From Linderina pennispora (Eukaryota > Kickxellomycota > Kickxellomycetes > Kickxellales > Kickxellaceae): DNA of 64,000 nucleotides. Made by a program: the position numbers and the translations under genes. The stretch spans positions 1,240,001 to 1,304,000 of the forward strand of contig NW_024468251.1 in the NCBI RefSeq assembly GCF_002104995.1, given 5' to 3'. Positions 9,650-18,768 of the stretch are shown here, piece after piece; the stretch's first letter is position 1, and each line of letters begins with the position of its first letter. The notes beneath the pieces are model-generated. The model made no database searches and had not been told where the DNA came from. It was given only the letters and a program-made list of their open reading frames with translations.

Positions 9650-10099
9650 TTAGAACATGGCGGCGACACCAGCAACGGCAAAGCCCAGGGCGGCGGCAAC
9701 CTTCATGCTGACCGCACCGTTGGTCGAGTTCGACTTGGTGGCCGAAGAATTGGCGGCCGACGACTTGGCAGCACCCGAGCTCTCCTCCTTGTGCATGTCA
9801 CTCATGTCCATCGACGACTCTGCGGCGCTAGTAGCAGCCGGCGAGGCAGCAGAAGCGTCGCCCGAGGCAGCAGCCGTTGGCGTGGGGTCGGAGCGCAGCA
9901 TGCAGTGGATCATTCCTGGGCCCATGGTCATGCAGCCCTGGTTTGCCGGGCAGTTGGCAGTAGTCCACGCGCCGCCGTTGCAACGCAGGATGACGGAGTC
10001 GTTGCCATCCAGGCACGACGCAGCGTTGCCCTGGCACGACTGGCCGTTGGCGGCGAGGGCGAGGGCAGCAATGGTGACGAGGCTGGTAGCGCGGAGCAT
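9650..10099 (-). CDS. secreted CBM19-like, probably GPI-anchored protein with Mets motif
   Basis: A 149-aa protein. A signal peptide (MLRATSLVTIAALALAANG) is followed by a small Cys domain: CQGNAASCLDGND, ILRCNGGAW, NCPANQGC and MTMGPGMIHCM. The six-to-seven-Cys pattern resembles carbohydrate-binding module 19 (chitin binding). A Ser/Thr/Ala-rich stalk then contains MDMSDMH, an exact MxMxxM copper-type Mets motif. The C-terminal hydrophobic tail (VAAALGFAVAGVAAMF) fits GPI anchoring. It is clearly paralogous to the protein at 11897-12544. Wall binding and metal binding are inference. An ATG further upstream in the frame was rejected because it would bury the signal peptide. Confidence 0.7.
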   Translation of the reverse strand: MLRATSLVTIAALALAANGQSCQGNAASCLDGNDSVILRCNGGAWTTANCPANQGCMTMGPGMIHCMLRSDPTPTAAASGDASAASPAATSAAESSMDMSDMHKEESSGAAKSSAANSSATKSNSTNGAVSMKVAAALGFAVAGVAAMF

Positions 10100-10998
10100 G
10101 GTTGTGTTGGGCAGGCTTATAAGTAGAAAGAATTGGCTGGACAAACGAAGCAGCAGAGAAAAGAGTAGATAATGGCGCCCTTGTCTTATTCCTTCCGAGC
10201 GGCCACTGTTGACTGAGCAGATCCTCTCTCTCTCTCCGCTATTGGCTGGCGGACCTTGGCCATGTTCTTCTCCCATTCCTCGACGAAACCGTCCAAAAAA
10301 CAAAATAATGTGCAGGTCGATCCGGGTTCAGAACCCAACCCCTGCTCCTCTCCCCCTGAATGAGCCACCTGTCTGTGCACCAGCGACACAAGTCTCTGCC
10401 ATACTGTGGCCGATCCAAGCCCAACTGGCCCACACCGGCTGCTGGCTTTGCCTAGTGCTTGTATCCCGCTTTTATTTATACACCGGTCCATTCACAAGTA
10501 AGATGCACCGCTGGCACGGTAACAGCAGCAAAGCCAGCATGCTTGCGAAGCGGACATTGCTTTTGGCGTTTCGGGGGGGGGGGGGGCAGAGCACGGTAGC
10601 AACCACCAATGCACGTGGGGACTTGCTACAACGAACATCCCCTTGACACTGATCCGGCAAGCGTCCTGGCAGAGCTACCTCGGGAAGTTTGCCTCGGCAG
10701 CTGCTCAGTGCCTACGTAGACATATTCATTGTTCTGCTGCTTTTCTATGCCATGGCGGCCATTGTCTCTGCAATACACACCAACCCCATCACTATCAGCA
10801 GCAGCTCGCGGCTCGCTTGGCCGAGCCTCAATGTGGAAATGAGCTGGCTGATAATCTTTGAGATTCCGGAGTTCGGACAAGGGGCTACCTAGAGCCGCGC
10901 ATGCGATTACTAATTCCCATACGTGCCGCTAGCCAGCTGCTGCAGCAACGACGACTACTGCCCTCATCTCTCTTTCACTTGAACTGCTGCTCCTGTTA
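10100..10998. other. intergenic region with a 14-G run
   Basis: No convincing gene. It holds the presumed promoters of the minus-strand CBM19-like gene (near 10100-10250) and of glyoxalase (plus). A homopolymer of 14 G lies at 10573-10586, a G-quadruplex-prone tract and also a likely site of length error. Confidence 0.5.
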
Positions 10999-11043
10999 AT
11001 GGTAAGGCCTTCTCCTACTACTCTACTGCACCAGCTTCGCAAA

Positions 11044-11505
11044 ATGACGACCGACGTTTCCAAGTACCGCTTCAACCACACGATGTACCGCATCAAGGAC
11101 CCGAAGGCGTCCCTGAAGTTCTACTCGGAGGCCCTGGGCATGAAGGTGCTCGATCAGCACCACAACGACGACGCAAAGTTCTCGCTCTACTTTGTCGGCT
11201 ACGAAGACCCGGCGTCCGAGGGTCTGGTGCGTCTGGGCCGCCAGGGCATCCTGGAGCTCACGCACAACCATGGCACCGAGAACGACGCGGCGTTCTCGTA
11301 CAACACCGGAAACGGCGATGTCGGTGGATACGGCCATATCGCAATCACGGTCGATGATCTGCATGCCGCATGCGACCGCCTGGACAAGCTGGGCGTCAAG
11401 TTCATCAAGCGCCCCGAGGACGGCCGCATGAAGCACATCGCTTTTGTCGCCGACCCCGATGGCTACCGCGTTGAGATCCTCGAGAACCCCCAGCTCAAGG
11501 CGTAA
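11044..11505 (+). CDS. GLO1: lactoylglutathione lyase (glyoxalase I)
   Basis: A 153-aa enzyme from MTTDVSKYRF. An in-frame ATG at 10999 would add 15 residues (MVRPSPTTLLHQLRK), basic and Ser/Thr-rich like a short mitochondrial presequence, so dual targeting is possible. It is a vicinal-oxygen-chelate fold with two beta-alpha-beta-beta-beta modules. Metal ligands by alignment with known enzymes: His in FNHTMYRIKDP (Gln33 in human, His in E. coli), Glu in ILELTHN, His in GGYGHIAITV and Glu in GYRVEILENP. It converts the methylglyoxal-glutathione hemithioacetal to S-lactoylglutathione. The gene is a single exon between two CBM19-like genes. Confidence 0.92.
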   Translation: MTTDVSKYRFNHTMYRIKDPKASLKFYSEALGMKVLDQHHNDDAKFSLYFVGYEDPASEGLVRLGRQGILELTHNHGTENDAAFSYNTGNGDVGGYGHIAITVDDLHAACDRLDKLGVKFIKRPEDGRMKHIAFVADPDGYRVEILENPQLKA

Positions 11506-11896
11506 AATATTCTTCACGATTATCCATCTGATTAAGTCGTAATCTACGATGCCGGCCAAGCGCCGTCCCCGTGCATGCATGTCAGTGGTCGGTGGGAGGG
11601 CTATGTATAGTGTGTTTGAACGCCTGCCGCCACTGCTGTAGCGTTGTGTCCGTCTCGCTGCTGTCAGATTTGCAACTGCCTTTCTGGGTGGACACGGAAA
11701 AAAAATCAATTGGATTCTCGCCCCTGACTCCCCAGAATCCCCAGAAAGTTGAGACGGCTGTTCGAGAAATTGCATGGAAGGTTTGTCGACGAAGTATATA
11801 AACGGAGCTGGCGTGTGAATGTGCCTCCTCCATCGCCCCTGCTCAATCTCTTTCTTCCACTTTTTTTCGTCAGTACCGCTGCCTCCTCAGACAATA
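11506..11896. other. intergenic, promoter of CBM19-like gene 2
   Basis: Holds the glyoxalase 3' flank and the promoter of the next plus-strand gene, with a clear TATA box (listed) and a pyrimidine-rich leader from about 11820. No other gene is seen. Confidence 0.5.
11795..11802 (+). promoter_or_regulatory. TATA box of CBM19-like gene 2
   Basis: TATATAAA lies about 95-102 nt upstream of the ATG at 11897, followed by a CT-rich transcription-start-like region. Position and sequence suit a strong Pol II promoter. Confidence 0.6.
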
Positions 11897-12544
11897 ATGG
11901 TCTACGCCGTCAGAATCGCCGCCCTCACTGCCCTCGCTCTCTCTGCTACTGCCCACGACTGCCAGGGCAACGCTGTAGTCTGCCAGGACGGCACCGACTC
12001 TATCCTGCTCCGCTGCAAGAACAGCGAATGGGAGACCGAGACGTGCGGCGCCAAACAGTACTGCATGACCATGGCTCCTGGCATGGTTCACTGCATGCTG
12101 CAGCCCGACGACTACACTCCCACTTTCTCGGCAGCTCCTTCTGCATCAACGTCTGCTGACGCTGGCCACAGCCACCCTGCCGCTTCAACAACTGATGTTT
12201 CGCCAACATCTGCTGATGCTGGCCACAGCCACCCCGCCGCTCCGACAACTGGTGTTTCGCCAACATCTGCTGGTGCCGGCCACAGCCATCCCGCCGCTTC
12301 GACAACTGATGTTTCGCCAACATCTGCTGATGCTAGCCATAGCCACCCCACTGCCCCGACAACTGGTACTACAGTCCATACGGATGGTGGCCACTCTGCT
12401 GCCCACACGACGGGTAGGTCGGCTGCCAGTTCCTCAGCGGCCACTAACACGTCTACCAGCACGAATGGAGCACACACCAATGCCCTCAAGATCGCTACCA
12501 TCGCCGCTGGCCTTGCTATTGCCAGCTTTGCTGCTCTCTTCTAG
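11897..12544 (+). CDS. secreted CBM19-like protein with His-rich repeats
   Basis: A 215-aa protein: signal peptide (MVYAVRIAALTALALSATA), then the same Cys domain as the 9.65-kb paralogue (CQGNAVVCQDGTDS, LLRCKNSEWETETC, CMTMAPGMVHCM). Next is a Ser/Thr stalk with four 19-residue repeats of the type SADAGHSHPAASTTDVSPT. It ends in a hydrophobic tail (ALKIATIAAGLAIASFAALF) typical of GPI-anchored fungal surface proteins. Cell-wall binding is inferred from CBM19 similarity. HxH pairs in each repeat and the Met/His/Cys-rich end of the domain suggest possible metal binding. An upstream in-frame ATG at 11819 was rejected because it precedes the signal peptide. Confidence 0.7.
   Translation: MVYAVRIAALTALALSATAHDCQGNAVVCQDGTDSILLRCKNSEWETETCGAKQYCMTMAPGMVHCMLQPDDYTPTFSAAPSASTSADAGHSHPAASTTDVSPTSADAGHSHPAAPTTGVSPTSAGAGHSHPAASTTDVSPTSADASHSHPTAPTTGTTVHTDGGHSAAHTTGRSAASSSAATNTSTSTNGAHTNALKIATIAAGLAIASFAALF
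12152..12379 (+). repeat. four 57-bp coding repeats (GHSHP units)
   Basis: Four consecutive 57-bp units encode SADAGHSHPAASTTDVSPT, SADAGHSHPAAPTTGVSPT, SAGAGHSHPAASTTDVSPT and a diverged SADASHSHPTAPTTG unit. Odd and even copies alternate between ASTTD and APTTG, suggesting duplication of a two-unit block. Confidence 0.85.
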
Positions 12545-12804
12545 CTTTAATCGTTTATTCTTGATACTAGACCCTGGCGTCCGAAATGAATCCAATTATA
12601 CAGCCGCCGAATGTCGAACCATGAAGTATCTGGGTGTAGAGAGCATTTACTAAACAACCCCACTCTATAGTAGATATCGGTACTATGAGAGCAGCATGGT
12701 AGCGGTTGTCATTGATCACAGGTGCTATTCAAAATTTAGGTTAAGAAGCTTATGTAGGCCTGGCTGATGGCAAATCAAGGCTTGAGGGGACAGACCCGCG
12801 GTGT

Positions 12805-14478
12805 TCATTGTAAACATATTTTTATTTCCTCTGTGAACCAGTGTTTGAGTATATCGCTAGCATCCAGCACGTCATTTCTGAGGGACGGCAGCTTTATAAT
12901 GGCAATTGCCACTGTGTCGTGATCCCAACATGTCTTGCATGCGAGTTCTGTTAGTTTCTGACTCATGACAGGAAGGTCAGCCAGCGATTGTCGGTTTCCT
13001 CTGTCTGCGAACTTGGCATTATGTGAATTACTAGCTTGGACTCCAATTACCTCAAATCTGGCAAGACCGTGAAGAACTCCCAGCAGTTGGTGAAATTGGT
13101 TGAAGTCAAGCCCGCAGTTGCCAAGGACCAAACACCAAAGACCTGGGCTATTGTAGTCGGCAATCATACGTGCAGGTGAAGAAATATAAAGTGGATGCAG
13201 TGGTAAATATGTCTTGATCTGCTTGGTATTTGGTGCAACAGGAAAAGGAAAGCGTGCCGCAACTAGTGTTTTATACGAGGTATCGCCATGCGCGGAAACA
13301 TCATTTTCACCTAGGACGCGGATACAGGGCATGTTAGGGATTATGCGACCCTGGAGCAACCCAAGAAACAGTCGAGTGACGGCAACCGTAAACGATGCCA
13401 GCGTACTGTAATTATCACTGAAGATAGTGCTGAGATCGGAATTCAAGCGTGCAAAAATGCGAAGCAAGGTTAGCGATGGGAACGCATGGACACTAGGCTT
13501 CCCGCTCAGCTCATGCGACAGCTGGCCACGGTGGTAAATCGTGATAGCTCTGAGCTTTGGATAGACATAGTGGCGGTCTTGGGTGCGGCCATACTCCATC
13601 ATATCTAGGAAATGCGCCATTTCCCAGGAGGCTCAGCTCCCCCAGTATTTCCCAGCTTCTAACGATCATTTAGTATGTACTGGCCTCTGTACTGCTGTTG
13701 ATATGGACAGGCTGAAGGTCAATATAGTCATCGAATCTGGAAAATATAGTGTCTGATATGCTTTTGTGCAAAATAAAGGTTTGCAGCATCGTAGCAGCAC
13801 ATCTCACGATGCATTCAAATCAGCCTTCCTCGCGCTCACCGTGTATCCCGCGAGCAGCAGTAAACGAGTGGCCCTTTGCATTGGGGAGCAGTCTCTGGAT
13901 ACACTTGGCAACTGACTGAACCTGCTCGTAAGGATCCGAGACAATCATGACTCACGCTCCTTGCTGATAAATACGAAAATGCATCTCGCAGACCCTAGGT
14001 AAAACTGGATAGAAAGAAAGTCCTCGGTAAGACACATGATTCTGGTGCTGTTAACAACTCCCCCGCTTACTAGCAAACTATTTGTAGAATTAACAAACTC
14101 GGAGCAGTCATTAGAAGCTGCCATAGCAAGAGCAGGATAAAAAATATCTTGTCCTCGGGTGTAGCTATCAGACAATTTTCCGTCGGTATTCTGTGATCTG
14201 GTAAAAATAGTGAAGGACCGTGGGGCGCCATGAGCGGCAAGCGTGAGTAAGCGAAAGAAAAGAGCTGCCCAGCCACTGCTCATTCTATGACATGCCATCT
14301 CTTCCCATACACTGTTTAGCTTCTCGCGATAGTCAAGCAGGCCGCAAATGTGACTGAGTATTTCAGCCGAGATGTTTTGTGCTACCTGGTTTGGTGTATC
14401 CATTTGTGACTTCGCCTGCAAAGAGGCTAGAAGGCAAAAGATACGCAGGATATGTAGTCGGCTTGTCATGATCGCCAT
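12805..14478 (-). pseudogene. decayed F-box/LRR-like family member
   Basis: Two reverse frames (13945-14478 and 12805-13620) are joined by readable but broken sequence. The N-terminus (NQVAQNISAEILSHICGLLD then REKLNSVWEEMACHRMSSGW) looks like an F-box-type opening. The linking region still encodes SDPYEQVQSVAKCIQRLLPN and MLQTFILHKSISDTIFSRFD in different frames. In-frame stops (one TAA near 13670) and shifts interrupt them. The rest (residues of the 271-aa frame) is a weak leucine-rich region. I infer a member of a large lineage-specific F-box-like family. Product and function are not established. An intron-containing active gene is possible but would need several non-consensus introns. Confidence 0.5.
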
Positions 14479-14694
14479 AGCAATATATCAAACAGCGGCA
14501 GCTGCTTCAGAATGTGGATTGGCATCTGGTTTTGCCATACTCCCTCAGAGCCGTCATATACCAGCAGACTTGGTCTTTAGACAGTATGGCCATATACGTT
14601 GTTCAACTCCCAGGCGCTGCATTTATTTTAAACGACTGCTGATGCAGGGTATCCACATATAAGACCACAAGTCTAACCAGGATATGTGCAATAT

Positions 14695-16730
14695 TCACTG
14701 GCGTGTGCTCAGCTCTTCAAGCCCCAGGTGCTTGAGCACATTGTCCTCGAGTTCCCAATAAAATCCCTCAGGGTCATCAGGGAACTTTGTGTGTAGCGCG
14801 TCAGTCGAGCCCAGAATTGACGCAGAAAGCATTGTTGTTTCCATCAGCACAACGGCGACCACTGCATCCTGTACTAGTACCTTGTTTCGGAACATGAGGC
14901 GTGCATGCGCCTGCGACAGACGAATCAAACTCTCCAACAGCCTGATCGTGGTTCGTGCAGCATTGAGCTGATCCCTTTGGCGCTGGGCTTGGTAGTATCT
15001 GGTCAGCACCTGCTCGCTGGCAGAAGTAGACTCAGGCTGGAATGAACTTTTGACAAAGGCAATGTACGCCTGCAGCTTTTCGAATGGCCATGAGCTGCTA
15101 GCACGCATCTGATTTGGTGCTGCCTGTGAGGGATCATCCATATCCATCATCGAGGCTTGCCTCGAGCCCATGTCTGGCTGCAGCAATGGATTCTCGTTAC
15201 GCAGCAAAAAATCTGAAACGGTCTTGTCCCATTCAGCATCGTGGGTATCAAGCAGAATCAGCACAAGATCAAAGCGACTGAGCAGCGGCGTTGATAGAGC
15301 GACATTAATAGACAGACTCTCGTTCACGTCGAACCTGCCTTTGGGGTTCATCGCTGCCAAGACCGAGCAGCGCGAGTTGAGTTTACACACAATCCCTGCC
15401 TTAGCAACCGAAATGCTCTGTTGCTCCATGGCCTCTAGAATTGTGCTTTTCTCGGCCTCCCGGATGCTGCCAAACTCGTCGATACAGCATAGTCCGCGAT
15501 CTGCAAGCACCAGTGCACCAGCCTCCAGCTGCCACTCGGACCCATCTTTGACCGCTGTAACTGTAAGGCCAGCGCTGCTCGAGCCAATACCTGTGGTCAG
15601 GACCGAACGAGGCACCAGCTGGGCGGCATACTTTAGGAATTGCGACTTTGCCGTGCCCGGATCGCCTACCAGCAGCATGTGCGCCTCACCGCGCACTCGT
15701 AGCCCAGACGGATCGGTACGCGCCACGCCGCTGATGAGCACGAGCATCACGGCTAGTTTCACGTAGTATAATCCGAATACCTGTGGGCACATACTACGAA
15801 CAATGACGTCGCGCCCGCTGAACGGCATCGCTTTGTGGGCATCCCAGAAGGACCTGAATTCGTCTTTGAGGTCGTTGGTGATGGTGATCTGCGAATTCTG
15901 CTCGTTATGGACTAGCACACTGTTGGCGCGCATGATAATGGCGATGTCAGGTCGCTCGCCGACCATTGCCGGACGCCAGCGACGGATTATGACGCCGGTG
16001 ATTGTGACTGAATCGCCAGACTTTGCCAGGTCGACAAGATCGTGCTCAAGGATGATTACGATTGCTCGTGGAATCGTGCCCAGCATCAGCCGGCCGACCT
16101 GCTCCTGGACCTTAATCTCCTGGTAAGTCTGCACAGTATTGCAGGGCGTCGCCGGTGTCAGTGGTAGCTGGAAAGAAGTTTGTCGAGTTGCAGAATTCCT
16201 CGTTAGGCACCATGCAGCGAGTTGGCTTTGGAATGTAGTTGTACTGCTCCACCTCTGCTGGCATCATGAACGATCCGCGGCATTTACCGCACACATATAG
16301 GCGCTGCGTCTCCATCATTTTGACCACGCCGGTGCGAATTACAGTGCCAGAAATGCTCACCAGCTTGCCAATGTCTTCAGATCCGGGGATTTTCATGCGC
16401 ACAAGGGACGGGTGGTTGGGCAAGTGTGTTATCCGCACCTGCACATCCTCTTTGACAGTGAATTCGGGCGAAAGGTGTGATCGCTGCTTGGCGCGTGTCT
16501 GTGCTGTTGTGCAGGCCTGGCTGAACAGCGGTAGGTAGCGGGTGGGCGACTCGAGCACCATTACGGCCAGCTTGTGATCGTACTCGATGAGCAGATGCAT
16601 ATCGACCTCGAGCGAGTGCATATGGGTCTGCTGGTCTATCAACAGGCAGGCCGATGTCTTGGCTGTAGTAGTGATCCAGGAATTGGTCCATTCGGCCGAG
16701 AACAGCGGTCTCGGCAACATTCACGTCCAT
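14695..16730 (-). CDS. MCM9: MCM9 helicase homologue, two +1 frame changes
   Basis: Three overlapping frames make one protein. The N-terminus is MDVNVAETAVLGRMDQFLDH. A +1 change near 16650 leads into IDQQTHMHSLEVDM. An OB/zinc region follows (CGKCRGSFMMPAEVEQYNYI). A second +1 near 16170 leads into PCNTVQTYQEIKVQEQVGRL. The AAA+ core has Walker A GDPGTAKSQ, Walker B CCIDEFGS, the MNPKGRFD sensor region and the SRFD arginine finger. YQEIKVQEQ, VHNEQNSQI and LLDTHDAEWD mark MCM9 rather than MCM2-8. MCM9 acts with MCM8 in homologous recombination and crosslink repair. The protein ends soon after the helicase and winged-helix region, without the long tail of animal MCM9. Both frame breaks need removal of one base; no GT-AG intron explains them. 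Confidence 0.88.
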
Positions 16731-16740
16731 GATCCAAGGG

Positions 16741-18768
16741 CGTGCGGTGGTGAAAAGGCGACAAGGGGAGATACAGGAGTGTGTTTGGCGTCAGTGCTAT
16801 TTTGGGGGGGGCGGGTGACATGATGGACCCACAGACTGCGGACACATGGCCCGCAAATGCTGTGGGTGTTGTGTGAGCCATCAATAGAAATGGGATTTTC
16901 TGCGCCAAAAATGTATTCTTCGCCTAACAACGTAAGGAACCACCCCATGCCTAATCCCATTGGATGTGTGTAGCTTTTCATGTGTAGAGCATGCAGAAAT
17001 GCATGTCGGCGGCTGGTGGAGGAACCAAGTTTTATTTTGGGGAAGGAGGACTGCAACAAGTGTAAGCGAGATAGGATATAAGCCCTGCTTCTGATGAGCT
17101 CCACGCCAGGTATATTGCGAGCACCCCTGCTGGCGCAAGCGGACCGAGATATTGCCCAAATCCATGAGCCTGCAGAGCAGTGCGCATTATTTTTTGAAGA
17201 ATGGCAGCCCGGCGGGACGGCACGATACCTTCTTCATCGTCGAGGGATGGGGCGGCAATCTGAAATCAAAACAATACGCTCCTTGTCGCAAACTTTGTTG
17301 TGCAAATCAAGGCTGAGGGCCTGCCGGTGGATAAAAATACAGCGGGCCGTCAGCATGAGTGTGCGGTGCTGGGTGGCCCTGGAAGTGAGTGTCAGTGCGT
17401 TTGGCAAGAGTCGCCGAGCAATAATCATCCTCTCTGCCCATCTCTACCCCGACCTTCCCACCAGGCAATGTCGATCGCTGTATTATTATCTGGCCAACCA
17501 GACCGCCAAGCAGCGAGCTCGGATGCTCCCAGCCTGCCTCGGTGTGGCTGAGCCGATGGTATTAACAATCAGCATCGGTAATTTTCCCTAAACTGACAGA
17601 CTGCGTGTACACATCGCTGCGCTTTCACACCGTCCCTTCCATGATGTGGGCTGATGATATTAATAGGTGTCTGAGGTTCTTTGCACGCACCGCCTTTATG
17701 GCTGCTCCTGCTGGTCTCTTATAGTGCCAATAATGGCTGCTTGGGTAGACTGGAAATGCTGGGCATGTTCGGAGTCACCCGTTGGGCCGCGGCATGTGGT
17801 CACCACACACATCCGGGGCATGCCGGCAGCCATGTCGCCGGCATTTCCTTGTCGGATGATGCGACCTCCACCTGGGCTGACAACAGGGCGGCCTATTTTT
17901 TATCCCTTGTTTGCTATCGTGATGGTTCTGGGAAACCCGTCCCTGAACCCGCAGCTCAACTCCGCCGCTGATTTATTTCCATGGTAAGGCCACTGCACAG
18001 GGGCATTCGGCAACAAGGCTCCATCAGCCATGGAAAAGACACAGGGAGGTGTATATCGATTGTCGTGGCCATTCAGCGCATATACACCGCAGCTGCCTTG
18101 CCCTCTGTTGCACCAGAGGCTGCTGTTCCTGGGTCCGGGTTGAATTATACTGTTTCGACCAGGGGTGGGGGTGGCGGCCCCAGAATTATGCGGGTAATTA
18201 ACCCGTGGCCCCGCCATTTGATTTTTTCTTTCTGTGAGCCTTGGTGAGGTGCCAAGGGTGGCAACTTATAAAAACTACACCAGGTCGCCATCGCCATTGC
18301 CAATGGCGCTGGGAATATGTAGGCACTCCATATCTTTTCCCCTTTTCAACCCAGCTAGTCATATTGTAGCATCCCTATCACTCCTGTCCACCCGTGCGGC
18401 CATTCTTTTTAAAGCACCTCTCCTGGCTCCCTGTTTCCGCCCAGCACTCGAATGCGGCCGCTGATATCCGAGTTGTAAAAACACCACCACTTTTCTTTTC
18501 CATTTTTCTTTTCTCTTACTTCGCCACCAGGCTATTCAGAATCTGTCCCAGGACAAAAAGGCATTCCGCCAGAATCTAGCACCCATCAGCTCTCTTTCCT
18601 CAGCTTCTAGCTCCTTGTAACCGCTCACAGCTGCTGCCTCATTCCTCTATTTGCCTTTTTTATATTCTGTCCATTATAGCTCGTATTTACTATTTCATTT
18701 TTGCGCACGATCTTCTCACCCGGCCCCTGTTTTCTGTCACCTACCAGCAAAAATAAAATAAAGCAGCC
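16741..18768. other. 2-kb region with no assured gene
   Basis: Apart from the doubtful reverse-strand frame at 17.0-17.4 kb I see no gene. The last ~350 bases are CT-rich and probably the promoter and leader of the SWIRM gene. A short C/D-box-like pair (CTGATGA near 17651 and CTGA near 17670) is too weak to call. Confidence 0.45.
17032..17428 (-). CDS. possible small mitochondrial-type protein, unconfirmed
   Basis: A frame starting MIIARRLLPNALTLTSRATQ (basic, Ser/Thr-rich, presequence-like) ends at 17234. The overlapping +1 frame reads IAAPSLDDEEG, then ILQKIMRTALQAHGFGQYLG and PLAPAGVLAIYLAW, which has one possible membrane span. Joining them requires a +1 change next to a TTTCAG acceptor-like sequence at about 17263; a normal intron in the right phase was not found. 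I do not recognise the family, and it may not be a gene. Confidence 0.2.

Noticed and set aside
9221-10126. 301-codon plus-strand frame
   Set aside because: It overlaps the U1 snRNA and runs antisense to the CBM19-like gene; composition is Arg/Gly/Ala-rich with no domain.
10318-10345. tRNA-like GGTTCAGAACC sequence
   Set aside because: No matching A box, acceptor stem or anticodon arm; the T-loop consensus is not met.
17648-17675. C/D-box snoRNA-like pair
   Set aside because: Only one C and one D-like box with no terminal stem or clear guide; too weak.
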